From assembly GCA_013397865.1 (NCBI GenBank), contig VZTI01004088.1:5378849-5442848 (forward strand): 64,000 nt of DNA, in the 5' to 3' direction. Positions 35,842 through 47,360 of the stretch are shown here, in pieces (position 1 is the stretch's first letter; the number at the start of each line of letters is the position of its first letter). A program made the position numbers and the translations under genes. The DNA is from Struthidea cinerea (taxonomy: Eukaryota; Chordata; Aves; Passeriformes; Corcoracidae). Under the pieces are notes generated by a model. It saw only the letters and a list, made by a program, of their open reading frames with translations. It did no database searches and was not told the origin of the DNA.

Positions 35842-37788
35842 CAAAATACACTAAGGCACAATGAGCTGAACTTCAAAGGTATCAATGGTATTAGAGCCCT
35901 CAGGGTAAAACCTTACTACTGAGATGATTACCCTGGTCAGAAACCAGATTGAAAAAACTCCTGGAAAAAGAAAAGCAGTAAGGAGCAAGCAGCTCTCCAC
36001 AGAAGCTCAAGAAAGTAAACTGTGCTTCTCCACAGAAGTCTTCAGTGGTATTTGAGCTGACAAACACCAGCTCTGAAACACAAACCTCCATGTAGAAGAA
36101 ACAAGGCTGCGGGGTTCTTCTGGATGAAGATCAGTGCAGTGAGAGCCTGGTGATCAGAGGGGCTCTCTCTTCTCTTATCCAGAAGGGATGTGGCAATTCA
36201 GATTATAAAAAAGATACAGAATCAGCATCAAAGCAGGAACCTGGGAAGAGATATTTGCAATGTGTTCATTGCTCCATATGGTCCCATGAATTTCAAGCTC
36301 CCTGCCACATATTTTACACTACTTAATGTGACATCTTTCATTAATGGAAGGCCAAGTCTCATTCATTTTGCTCATGTGACTTAGCAGGAACTGTTCTATT
36401 TATTCATGCATGAAAAGTTTGGCCTCATAAATTACCAGAGAAGAAATCAACAGGTCTGCATTTTGCTTTCTGCAGCCTGCTCTAGGATTACACCAGCTTG
36501 AGAACTGAGAGTCACTAGTCACAAGGAAGGTGAATTTCACAGTCACATTCCTTCAGAAAGAAAAAAATAAAATGTTTTCCTTTGAAAAATCCCCAACACT
36601 TCAATTCATTATATGAGTGCTAGGATTTCTGCAGACTTCTGTTAAGTATTTTACCATTTACAATCATGAACTATGTTATCTCTATGTAAGCATGGTATGT
36701 ATTTTATCTTTTTTCTATCATTTTATTCCATGAAACACCAATATGGTGTTGGTGAAGGTTTTTTCAGAGAATCACATGACCATTAGAACATTACAGATCA
36801 AATTTATACTGTTGAAAGATATGAACTCACATTAACCTAAAGCTTCTACCAAGTCCTAGAAGTCATGGCAGGAATTAGACAGATGTAACCTGACTCCTCT
36901 TTACTTAGATTTTAATGGAAACCACTTTTCATTACTAGACCAGGTTCGAGAATCACTTTATTTTTTTCCCAAAGATACCAAAGGCAAACAACAATAAAGG
37001 TTTAATCATCAGTATGGCTTTTTTTATTTTTTAAATTAAAACACAATACTCCTTCTAGTTAAAAAAGTGAGATGTTGACTAATATGTATTTATGACCATT
37101 TAATATCTCCAGACCTAATAAAATAATGATAATTTTTGAAAAGCAATATTATGCATGCTAAGTACCTTCACTGATCCAGTCCATGTTGAGACAGCTGATG
37201 TCACAATTCCTATATCTAAGTATATTTGAAATTTAAACTCAAAAGAATTGGCAATATTAAGCATGCATAATCAAGGTTTAAATGTAACAGGTGTAAGTGT
37301 GAGAAGCATATATTTCTTCTCCCAGAACTTCTGTGATATTCTTAAATAAATCTTTTTCTAGGTATATGTGTTTGGTGGTATAATGTTGATGAACGAAGTT
37401 CTGGACACGTTTGATTTACGGTCACATTTTCACTCTAGTTAAATACTCCTCATCTCTCTTTAAAAAAATATTAGTACAATAAGGATCATTAAATTCAACC
37501 TCTGTTTTTTTTGTCCTGCTGAGATTTGTCTTCAAAAAGAAGTAACTCAGTGACAAATCTAAATATGCTTGGTCTGTTCTTTTCTGAAGAATCATTCAGA
37601 AGTTCAATTAAACATACTGCAATCAAAGAGAGATGTCAACTCTCTTCAAGGACTCGAAGTGAGGAATTTTGTTTGCTTGTTTTTCTTTTTACTAAGATTG
37701 TAACTTTCAGAGGTATCTGATTTAAAATTGAGAGTTTTTGTTTGCCAGATTAAAAAAAAATTACATCAGGGAAGGGAAGGATTCTCAA
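35842..37788. other. anonymous AT-rich stretch
   Basis: No gene recognised. A motif ggatcattaaattcaacctc at 37483-37502 resembles a reversed CR1 3' end ('GGATCATCGAGTCCAACCTC') but is too short to call. Confidence 0.55.
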
Positions 37789-37860
37789 TGGGTGTAAATT
37801 AGCAAAGCTGATTTAAAGTTGATGGAGGAATGTTCATTTATATCAGCTGTCATTCTGACA
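37789..37860. repeat. ancient palindromic repeat relic
   Basis: Reads gggtgtaaattagcaaagct, then gatttaaagttgatggagga, then tgttcatttatatcagctgt. This follows 'GGTGTAAATCAGCATAGCTCCATTGAAGTCAATGGAGCTATGCTGATTTACACCAGCTG', whose two halves are inverted repeats of each other. The left arm (ggtgtaaat) and right arm (atttatatc) still pair in part. It looks like a non-autonomous DNA-transposon-like unit, but I cannot name the family. Confidence 0.65.
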
Positions 37861-38480
37861 CAAGCTGTATATATTTTAATTGGGAAACAATCACAATTTC
37901 ACAAATTATTCCATTTTATATCTTATGATTTTCATGATTAACAGAGTTGTCTCATGTAATACAGGTTGCTGTTTTTCTTGTTAAAGAATAAATTGGTTAA
38001 AAGCATCACAAGGAATGAAACAATATCTTGATATAAAGGAGTTCGCTTTATTTCCTTAATGGCTATTAAAGAATCCAACAACAATAAGGTATTTTGAAAC
38101 TACACTGTCCAAATAATATTAATATGCAGAGGTGGGAAATAAACATCAAGTTACTCAAAATCAACACTGTCCAGGCAGAAACTTGCATCTCAGAAAATAA
38201 ATTACTTGTGAAACTAAATGTCCATATGAAATATTAAAGTTTAAAACCATTCGGTATTACCCATTTTTAAATACAGTCACCCAACTTATGCTGCTTCTTC
38301 TCCAACCATATCTGAAAGTGAGCAGGCACACTGCATCAATCAAAAGAAAACTGCAGTGAGAAAAATAATCCCCCATCAAAGCAAAATACATAAATACATA
38401 AATAAAGCCAGTGTTACATAAAATATCAGCAGTACAGAAAAGTATTTAAATGAGTGTTTAAAAACTTAGGGGTATTTTTC
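37861..38480. other. anonymous AT-rich stretch
   Basis: AT-rich, with an imperfect (ATAA/ATAC) simple repeat at 38387-38406. No gene recognised. Confidence 0.55.
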
Positions 38481-39265
38481 TCTCCATCCTTCTGCCTCTC
38501 CCCACCCCCTCTCCAGCCTGGGCTTGTTTTATTTGGTGCTTAAAGAGTCTGGTTTATTAGGCAAATATTTATGAACTTGACTTTAACCAAAATCCTGTTC
38601 ACAGCTGCACCTGAGAGTTACTCCAGCCTTGGATTGGAGCAACTCTTGGGGATCAGCAAATTGTTTGCACAGCCACGGACGGGGAATTAAAAATCTTGTT
38701 GAATCAGGATTAACAGTCTGCATGAGGAGGAGGAGGAGAGCTCATTTCCATAAGCTCTTCATCTCCCAGGCTGCTTCTCAACTCTCTGTGGCCTGCAGAC
38801 ATGTGTGACCCAAAAATTGGGGAAAAAAAGCCAATACCAGTGTATGATTGAGAGCGAAAAATGAAAATAAAGAAAGAAGGGGCTTTTGCAATGACTACAA
38901 TTTTGCTTTTTTCTGCTGGGCAGGGTCTGAGCCACCTTCCTGCCCTTTCAGATAGACTCAAATGATCTCCCACAATTGGAAGTACATAACAGTGTCAAGA
39001 CAGATCCCAACAGTACAGGTGAACCTTTGTTCCTGTCTCAAGCAGTGTTGCCAAGCAGGTTAGACTTTGTGGGGCCGTGTTTATTTCTGCCTTTTGATTA
39101 GTGGCAGAAGAGCTGTGCCTGCCCTGTGAAGTCCCGCATCTCACATCTGTTGAGCCGCCCACCTACCTAAGCCTCCCACGGTCTGGGCAACAGCATGCTC
39201 TCTGATCATTAGGGGCCCTTAGCTGCTTGCTATTTGCATGGGCATCGACAGCACTTAAATCCAAA
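38481..39265. promoter_or_regulatory. candidate regulatory segment
   Basis: Two sub-blocks read like constrained non-coding DNA. At 38520-38720, tctggtttattaggcaaata and gaacttgactttaacc precede E-box-like cagctg and a GAG repeat (38723-38739). At 39060-39260, a locally GC-richer stretch has agactttgtggggccgtg, an ATTTGCAT octamer (39232-39239), and gatcattaggggcccttag. No open frame with exon signals fits. The call rests on the texture of the sequence only. Confidence 0.25.
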
Positions 39266-40250
39266 ACAAAATACACCACTGTGGCATGTACGGGTGTCCT
39301 TCATGCAAGACGAATGTATAAAGTTGGCTGAAGTCAACAAACTGTTCAATGACTTAGAGTTGCCCTAAATTGTAAAGAGCTAGCAGTGCAGTCATGTGAA
39401 CTCCATTTCCTCATCAAGATCAGGAGCACGAGGTCTCTTACTCAATAGAGAAAGATACACATGCCCACGACTGTCACAAGGTTCAGTAAAATTCAGTAAA
39501 ACCTGAGGCTGGGATGGCTATAGGGCCCCTATCACCTACTCAAATTTCTTCATGACCACAGTCACCACTGCCACTACTTCCTCTCTCAAATGTAACCAGC
39601 ATGGTTGAAAGGTACCAAGTTTATTTTTAAACAAATCAAACCACAGGCAGATGAAAATGTACATATTTGAGTTCTATTGATTATGAAAAAAAGAGATACA
39701 ATGTAACACAGATAAGCATAGCAAAATCAAACTCAAAATTACTGTGGATATGTGTGCAAAGCCAGACAAAAGCAAATCATGTTTTTTACACTGAGATTTT
39801 TCTTGTGTTTATACTTGCTATCCCAGAAGAGCCAACTGAACAGCTCCTTCAGCATTAATTGGGAGCTATATAGCTAAATCTCTACTATACTCTGCGAGCC
39901 AGACCATGTCCTTCCCTGTGATAGCTCATCCATTGATGGATCTTCTAACAACTGCAATTGTAGAATCAAAAGTAGAAATCAATTTCTGAAGTGCTCAAAA
40001 GAAAAAAATCACACATATCCAGCTATGTGGTCACTTCAATCAACCGTTCTTTTATAAGCTGCATTAGAAACTTTAGCTAGAGTTTGAACAGCTCTATTGA
40101 CTTTGTCAGTCTCATTTTTATTCACTAAACTAGCTTGAAATTTTTGAATGAAAAATGAATGCAAATTTGGCCCATTTTCAAAACTTGATTTTTTTAATAC
40201 TGCTAAAGCCCATTAATGTACTTATGATTTGACAGACAACTTCTCTTCTT
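39266..40250. other. anonymous stretch
   Basis: Unique-looking. A perfect tandem pair of ttcagtaaaa lies at 39482-39501. No gene recognised. Confidence 0.55.
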
Positions 40251-41310
40251 TTTTTTTTCTAATTGAAAGTCTTTCTTTCCTCTTTCCTGCCCCATAGAAG
40301 CTGCTTTTTCATGTCCCTAAAGTGCTCATTTGAAGTGATCTTTTCCATCACACTTCCCCTGCTGCTGCCAACACTTACACATTTGAAGTCCATCTTGGTT
40401 ATGACTCTGTATCATTTTAAGCACTTCTGCAATCTTCTTGCTCCTAGACTGCTCGGAAGGCTGAAAAGACCCTTAAAATCACTGAGACAATCCTCATCAC
40501 CTTTTAAATTGCAGCTGCATGTCCAGGCTGTCACAGAGGTCACTAAGGCTGTGTTACACTTACCTAGGATACAACCCTCCTGGATCTGGATATTCCTATG
40601 TTTGCTGTCCCAGATGTGATGGCTTTTACTGGTTGGAGACATTGACACCCTGGTCACCAGGCCTTTGTCCACAGGAGAGTGCCAACATGAAGGACACATC
40701 CCAGATATCCCCACCCAGGATGTTGCTGCCAGTCTTTCCACATTACATATTGCACTTCCCCTTTCAACTGTTGCAGCATCTGCTATACCCAAATCCAAGG
40801 GACAGACACAATTAAGATGGGTGTCTGTCATTTCTTCAGTAGGAAATTCTTAGCCTCAGTTCTCCCTTACACGGTTCTGACCTTTTTGCATGTATCATTA
40901 TGTTCTTTCACTGGGCATAAAGTACCTGAATTACAGTAGAGATTGTTATAGTTCCTCTTTTTTTGTACTTTCCTTCACATCCCAGATCTCTGATTTCCTT
41001 CTGAATTCTCACCTCTTCAAACCTACTAACCAACAACAGGCAATATTCCCCAACACCACCTCCACCATAGCACCCCTTCAGTCTGGCCTTCCCAGCAAGA
41101 AGTGGAAATTGCCTCTTCCCCCTCACTCACTGCAGAGAAACCTCAGTTTCAAGTTTTGGTTTGCTGCTCAGGGAATATCCATAGACGTGGATCACACCTT
41201 CTCCCTCCTATACTGTCACTGTTCCTCCAGCCCCAGCAGCCACACAGCAGAGTGGCTGAGATTCAGTGTCTGTCAGTGAGTGCACTGAACCCTAACAGCT
41301 GATGAATCCA
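40251..41310 (+). other. pyrimidine-rich segment with many open frames
   Basis: C+T-rich on the plus strand and more GC than its surroundings. Open frames of 98-139 codons lie on both strands (40263-40619 and 40890-41279 plus; 40412-40831 minus). None has a recognisable domain, and frames open on both strands usually reflect composition. It starts after a T-rich tract near 40240-40260. It could be an unrecognised old transposon, an exon of a long non-coding RNA, or neither. Confidence 0.3.
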
Positions 41311-42643
41311 AAAGTTTTTCATGCAGTCCATACTGTTTTCTCGGCAGTAGCGCCAAGGTGACAGGGATGTTGCTCACAGTCATACCAAAAATAGATGAAT
41401 TGATACATACTGCAGAGTGGGCAACATGTCTTCAGTACATTTTTGCAGATTTTTTTTTGCTTTTGTTGTCTTTAGGACTGGTGCAGTGGCACATTACATT
41501 AGTGCAAACTGGTGCTGATGCTCAGAGGCTGTGCCCACTCTGTCAGTATTCAAAATATTACCACAATCTGCAAGTAAGCAATAAGATATGACAAGCAGTG
41601 TGATACTGTAACATAACAATGTACCTCGAGGGACACCTGTGAGGGAGGAGGTGAAACTGAGTGTATTCAAATGCCCAAGGTGTGATTTTTATCTCAAACC
41701 ATAATGTAATAAGATGTGATAATAAAAAGGCACAGGGCTGAAACAAACCATGTCTTTTTTAGAATGTCAACCTGCTTATGTGGTATGCTGCAAAAACTCT
41801 TGTGTCATTTCCTGCTTTCTAAATAAAAAATTATCTGAGATAATTTACATTAGTGTGTTTCTTTTTAAAAAATCCATTAGCCATGGTAGGCCTGGATTCC
41901 TCATGTGGATTCTGCTCCAAGAATCCCTTATGCACCCAATATTGTTTTGTCGATATATGAAAAAACCCAACATGGGAGAAATTGGCTCAATCATTTGTTT
42001 CATTTTAAATATAAGGTGAAATTATAAGTATAAAATAATTTTCAAACAAGGCATAATGAAAAGATGCTCTCAGAAGACTTGAAAGGTGGAAAGCTCATAG
42101 TGACCTGTTACCAAGTAACCTCAGTTCTCGGTGACTTCAGTCTCACAAGAGACACCATGTTATTACATGGTCAGGTCACTGAGGATGGAATACTTTGAAC
42201 AGCAGATGATAACTCCTGCCATCAGAGATTTTCTATCAGATCTCAGAATTTTTACTTTCAAATTTTAATTCAAGAGTTCTCCATATAATCCAGTGCTATT
42301 TTAGAAAAAAACTGTATTATTCTACTCAATGGACATCATCACAAATGTCTGTTTCACCAATAGAGCAAGCCGCAGCCTTTATCCTCTCCAAAATATGCCA
42401 TCGATTGTATTTCATGAAAAGAGAAGAAAACTTTCCTACAAATACAGTCCAGTCACAAGCAAGAGATGTAATCTAACTGTTGTGTAGGAAATAATTATTG
42501 CAAGTCTTGTTATGATTATGTGAAATATGTATGGAAGCATTGAGTTCACATTGAGATGAAACAGCTCCAGAAATATTCTGCATCTGTTACTGGCCATGCC
42601 TGAAGCCATTTTTTAAGCAAATTCCCATGGATATTTCCCCCGA
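41311..42643. other. anonymous stretch, no supported gene
   Basis: Nothing recognised beyond short T runs at 41450-41460. Confidence 0.6.
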
Positions 42644-42716
42644 ACAGTTAAGTCCCACTGAGTTCTGTGGTAGGACTCACAGGCATGAAGCTTGTGGCGA
42701 AGTCTTGATTTAGGGC
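42644..42716 (+). repeat. ancient palindromic-class repeat relic
   Basis: Blocks acagttaagtcccactgagt, tctgtggtaggactcacagg, catgaagcttgtggcgaagt and cttgatttagggc follow 'AAGTCCCATTGATTTCAATGGGACTACTCACATGCTTAAAGTTAAGCATGTGCTTAAGTCTTTGCAGGATCGGGGCC'. Order and spacing are kept across more than 70 bases. Confidence 0.65.
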
Positions 42717-43499
42717 TGCTGTTATTTCTGCTTGCCAGTATTTAATGATGCTGGTCTATTTTAGCTCAGTGGGAGAGACTCTACTGTCCTTATTTGTGCC
42801 CCCCACAAATGTTCATGTGCATTGTTCTCCTTGCTCTCTAGCCCAGGTAAGTCTCTATGTACTTGTACAAAACAAACATTTATTTCTCTGTCATCTTCCC
42901 CTTACAGGGGGTCTGTACCACAAGCTCAGCAGAGCAGGCATGTGTTAATCCTCAGATGGGAGAACCGTTTGGGGAAAAGCAGCCAGTTTGTGCCTTGAGG
43001 ATGGTACCATTACTTCAAGTCAGAAACAAAGCTGTTTTCTATAGACTGTGCTATAGCAAAAATCAAAAGGAGAAATAATACAAAGTTTTGGGCTATTTGT
43101 CTTCATTAAAGGCCTCGTAGTAATTTCCACATTACCATACCCAGTGCTATGCCCGATTTCAAATTGAGATAATTGCGTTTTACCTACCTGAATTTCTGTT
43201 CTGGAGCTCAGTTGGATAGACTAACTTTTTTTGCTGTCAGAGTTCGAATGTTGTTTAGGGATGCAATCTGCTTTGAAAAATTTTTTGTTCTGCTCTCCAG
43301 ACATTTGTAGTAATTCAGATACTGAAATGGTTAATATGAGAACACTACATATAAATAAATAAAGGAATTTCAGGAGTGGTTGAAGTGATTCCTATACACA
43401 TGCACACACATGACCCTTCAAGATGAGATGCAGCATATGAGACACTACGCTGTAAGACACTGAGATGTTATTATACTTTGTATGGAGGATGCTATATAA
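42717..43499. other. anonymous stretch
   Basis: No gene recognised. Short frames at 42745-43078 have no known domain. Confidence 0.55.
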
Positions 43500-44974
43500 A
43501 ATATTAATGCCTTTCATTAAAATTACTCTTAATGTCAATATGTAGTGTGACTGTGCCATGATTTCTTATGTTAGTAGGTGCTTTACTAGAAGTTATAACT
43601 TTACATTATTCAACCACAATAGTCTCTGTAGTAAATGTATTGCCTCTGTTATCAACTTACTTATGCCCCATGAAAAACCATTGCTATGGTGATGAGTATT
43701 TTATGGTACAGTATTCGCCTAATTATAAAACTGTTCCCTAACAGAAGCGGTAATGTTATCTTCAACAGCAAAATCCATTTTCAAAATTAAAATATATGCA
43801 AATAATTGATCCATAACCCTCATCTCTGTACTTTTATTGATAATTATTTCTGTGTATTAAAAATGTTCACGGCAAATGTAAAAGTTATTGCAATGAGCGT
43901 TTAAGAGACCTTATTTCTATAACTCTAAGGCAATGTATACCTTTTTTATTTGCTGATGGACTGTATGCTGTTAAAGTGAAAAAGTTACAATAGAAATAAA
44001 ATTATTGTGATTGCCTATGAAGCATAATATCATGCAAAAGAAAAATGCAAGATCTGGGTTCATTAAGCATTTATTTGAAAATAGCATCATCCCTTGAAAA
44101 ATGACACATTTAGTTCTCTGACTTTATTACCAGTTCCATGAGGCTCAATGTTTTTCTTCAAATTATTGTGATTATTATACTCAGTCTGAGAATTTGACAC
44201 CTGCTGTTTCAAAACTTGATCGCAAATGTTTCAGGATATACATCAGATAGTACATAAGAGAGAAAAAAGACTCTGACTACAAAAATGTAGGAAGATTTTA
44301 AAAAAATAACAAAGCCAAAATTGTTCTTCCCAGTGAGTAAAATCAGTCAAAACAGTTATCTAGAATATGAAGTGAACATGTTAGGTGCATTTAAATTAGT
44401 ATCATGAAATTTATAATGGAATGGTAAGCAGAAGAAAAAAAAATCCTACTAGCAGAGGATATAATTTTGGTTGAATCCCGCAACAAACTGTCTGTAGGAA
44501 AACAATACTAACAGGGATACAACTGAGAGTAGGATGGTTAAGCACACAAGACCAGAAATGCTTGAATTAAGAAGAATGGAACATCATTAGATAATAATGG
44601 GTAAGAACAATGTGTGTAATATTGTACTTTAGTTTTTATTCATTATTTTTTTATTCATTATTTAATGGAAAGACAGGGCACCTGATACAGTTTAATATCT
44701 ACTGTGTTACAGTGAACATAATAGTGATGTTTATTCTGAAAGTCTTTATCTTTTATTCCTTTACCTCTTAGTTTATTCTTCTTTTCCTCTTATTTATAAG
44801 TGGCTGGCTTAATAATTGTACCGTTAACTTCGCACAGTATTTCTGAGATGCTTGCTTATAATGGAAGCTTCAATACATGAATCAAAATAATGGAGAGCAT
44901 TGTATTGATGATTATTCAAATAACATCATCCATTAATAGCCTGTGCATCCTGTAGATTAAGCAGGGTTTCAATT
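43500..44974. promoter_or_regulatory. candidate cluster of conserved non-coding elements
   Basis: About 1.5 kb of AT-rich, almost CpG-free DNA with no recognised transposon and hardly any open frames. It includes a perfect octamer ATGCAAAT at 43796-43803 followed by aattgat. Other parts are gttattgcaatgagcg near 43890, and ttaataattgtaccgttaac with gattattcaaataacatc further on (44810-44930). A perfect 15-bp tandem duplication of tttttattcattatt lies at 44633-44662. The density of homeodomain, POU and forkhead-like cores is what vertebrate developmental enhancers show. Conservation is inferred from texture, not observed. Confidence 0.35.
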
Positions 44975-45115
44975 TGATAAAGCAATTAGATGTGATCTTA
45001 ACTTTGAGCATGCACTGAAGTCTGTCTGCAATCATATTAATATTTAGGCATATGCTTCAACTGCAATGAAGTGCATATGTAGGGTTAAACAGATGCTTTG
45101 CTGAGGCACAGATTC
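44975..45115. repeat. ancient palindromic repeat relic inside CNE-like DNA
   Basis: Blocks gataaagcaattagatgtga, tcttaactttgagcatgcac, ggcatatgcttcaactgcaa, tgaagtgcatatg, ttaaacagatgctttgctga follow the long palindromic repeat 'AAAGCACTTAAGCATGTGCTTAACTTTAAGCATG...CATTGAAGTCAATG...GTTAAGCATGTGCTTAAGTGCTTTGCTGA'. Both arms are represented (aaagca at the left, tgcttt at the right, in inverted orientation). It directly adjoins CNE-like sequence and may have been taken into it. Confidence 0.65.
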
Positions 45116-45569
45116 TAAAACTGCAAGCCTGATCCTTGATCTATTGAAGGCTTTCAACTCTGCTGGATGTTAGTTCTTTTATTATGTGTAAAGCTGTCCA
45201 GGGAGGATGAGATACTGACCCTAAAATGAATAACAGTACATTCAGCCAATGTTTTTGCTCATGTCTGCTTTGAATAGAGATGGAATAAAATTAATGTCTG
45301 AAATCTGCCTTATTTGAGAAAAGAAGTAAAAAAGGTCAAAACTGGGGGGCCTGCACTTGGATATAATACCACTTTCTGTCTTTTATCTAAAAGTTATTGA
45401 TGTCAAATGCAGGTAAGAGCTGATTCTAGATTGCTTTGGTTTTTATTTACTTAGGGTATTTTGCGATGTGTTGTATTTCTGCGTCACAAGGACTGGTTTT
45501 TGCATAATTTCTTTGGGAAAACAAAAATAGAAAGGAACTCCTGTGTAATCAGGTCCAGCTTATGGCTAA
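45116..45569. other. anonymous stretch
   Basis: No gene recognised. Leads into the reversed CR1 copy. Confidence 0.55.
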
Positions 45570-45800
45570 TGGAGGCAACTAGGTCATATAGTTCTGATAA
45601 TAAATTTATTAAGCTCTTTGTTTAAACCCATTAGAATTTTTTTACCCTTCATTGCTCCTATCTGAAAACTGTTCCAGAACTTCAGTCCTCTGTTAGATAT
45701 AAATCTTCTCTTTCTGTTCTAGATGTGTTTACAACCAATTGATACCCATTTGATCTTATGCCAACATTGACTTGGATTTTAACCCCTCTCTAGTTGGAGA
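45570..45800 (-). mobile_element. CR1 LINE 3' region, reversed
   Basis: The plus strand is the reverse complement of a CR1 3' region. It starts near aggtcatatagttctgataa (CR1 tail block reversed). It continues with ctgttccagaacttcagtcc, tctgttagatataaatcttc, attgatacccatttgatctt, atgccaacattgacttgg and aacccctctctagttgg. The equivalents I remember are 'CTGTTCCAGAACCTCACTCCTCTGATGGTTAGAAACCTTC', 'TATACCCATTTGTTCTTGTGCCAACATTG' and 'CTCCTCTCCC'. More than 200 bases follow in order, making this the longest CR1 copy in the window. It is old and inactive. Confidence 0.8.
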
Positions 45801-46300
45801 AACATGATTAAAAAATTTTAAAGGAAGAAAGGGAATTGCACTGTCAAAAATCGGTAATGCTGACACTGTTAAAATGTACAAAATAGAAAATACTCCCACA
45901 TTCTGATTTTGGGGTACTTTTATTCACTTTCAGATGTAACCATTAAAATCTAAAACAAGGAGAGTTTGATTTTTCTGTTGAAAAACAGATGTGTTAGTCT
46001 GGTCACTCCTAAATAATAAACAACCAAGAACCTATCCCTACAATTAATCACTCCTAAATAAAGAGGTAACTGTGTTTTCTTCTTTCTAGCCCTACTTAGC
46101 AGTTATTTTGAAAAGACACTGGTCAAACCACCCCTCTCTGCGGGTAGCCTTTGTTTCTCTACAGACAGAAGACTCAGGAAACTAGCTTCCAAAATAGTCA
46201 AGGTTTCTGGATTGCACCAGTTTAAGGCTATTTACACAAAAGCCATTGTTCTGAGGGCAAACATTTTTTTCCTATCACGGAACTGGCCATGGAACAGGGT
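45801..46300. other. anonymous stretch
   Basis: Nothing recognised. A 106-codon frame at 46212-46532 crosses the G-rich tract and is a product of composition. Confidence 0.55.
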
Positions 46301-46310
46301 TTTCACAACA

Positions 46311-46378
46311 AAAATGGGGGATTGGGGGTGTTTCAGGGTTTTTTCAGGGTTTTGCGGGTTCTTTTTAGTTTTAAGAAA
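46311..46378 (+). repeat. G/T-rich tract with five G-runs
   Basis: G-runs at 46316-46320, 46324-46328, 46336-46338, 46347-46349 and 46356-46358, separated by 3, 7, 8 and 6 bases of mostly T. Four of them could form a G-quadruplex with one slightly long loop. The unit tttcagggtttt is nearly tandem. Composition is like the other GGGTTTT tracts in the window. Confidence 0.7.
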
Positions 46379-46554
46379 AGAAATACTAACATCACCTTCT
46401 CCTGCTTGCTATAGGGACTGTACTATCAATTGGTCCTGTCCCCAGCTTGTGGAGCTCTTCTGTCATTTAAAGCCTTGGCAGAGTATTCTGCTGCTTCTTT
46501 TCAAAGAGACTGAACAGGCTACCTGCAGATGATCATTTCTCCTTTGATTACAGA

Positions 46555-46613
46555 AATATATATATAAATATAAATATACATTATATAGATAGATATATAT
46601 ATAAAATATAAAT
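46555..46613. repeat. (TA)n / TATAAATA-rich simple repeat
   Basis: AT-only except for a few bases: atatatataaatataaatat, then atagatagatatatatataa. Low-complexity microsatellite. Confidence 0.9.
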
Positions 46614-47287
46614 ACGCTTATAGATAATTTTCAATGCATTACAAATGCAGCAATATCAGATTTTTGTTTAAGGCATTGAACAATTATTACAGTGAACATG
46701 TAACGAATTTTCAAGGTATTCAAAGCAATAGTATTGTAAATATTTCCTTTAATTGCAACTCACATTTATAAGTTTTTGATTTAAAATACATAAATCTTGT
46801 AGAAAGATGAAGACTTGAAACCAGAAATAAATATAAAGACTTAAAAATTGTGAATATTGAAGGCAGAAAATCATTTTATACTTAAATATCTGCACTTCAC
46901 TAGTCCTTTTCCAAAATAAATAAGGTCATGGAAAAAAAATAACACCACATGGCAGCTTGAAACACTCACTAAGAACTTAGCCTTCTTGGACCACCGATAC
47001 CATTGTTTCCTGAAAGTGAAGATTTTGTATTGGAAATACTTGCATACAACTTTGTTGAATTAAAGACTAAACAAACATATAAATTTTGTGAAATTTGAAA
47101 GGCCCTGATAGGACACTGTTAATCTCCAAGGATATCTTCAAGATAAATATGCTTGCCACACTGAATTCTTCCCTTTCTTTTCAGGCTGGTAATAAATCTT
47201 GTAAAGTTAGTTCCACTTTCAAAGCATAGGAAAGGGTTTAAAAATATCCCATAAATAAGAAGAATTAAAAATGCTAGTGCCCAATCA
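46614..47287. other. anonymous AT-rich stretch
   Basis: No gene or repeat recognised. Confidence 0.6.
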
Positions 47288-47360
47288 TATTGATTTCACT
47301 TAGAGTTGAGGGCACTCAGCACCTTGCAGGAGGCTCTTGCAGCATCAGACGATCAGGCCC
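47288..47360 (+). repeat. ancient palindromic-class repeat relic
   Basis: Blocks atattgatttcacttagagt, tgagggcactcagcaccttg and cagacgatcaggccc follow 'CCATTGACTTCAGTGGGAGCTGAGGGTGCTCAGCACCTTGCAGGATCAGGCCC'. The tgagggcactcagcaccttg block is almost unchanged. Confidence 0.65.

Noticed and set aside
37483..37502. Reversed CR1 tail-like motif ggatcattaaattcaacctc
   Set aside because: Only 20 bases agree; too short to separate from chance.
46555..46613. TATA-rich stretch as a promoter
   Set aside because: It is a TA microsatellite without a neighbouring initiator, CpG island or transcript evidence.
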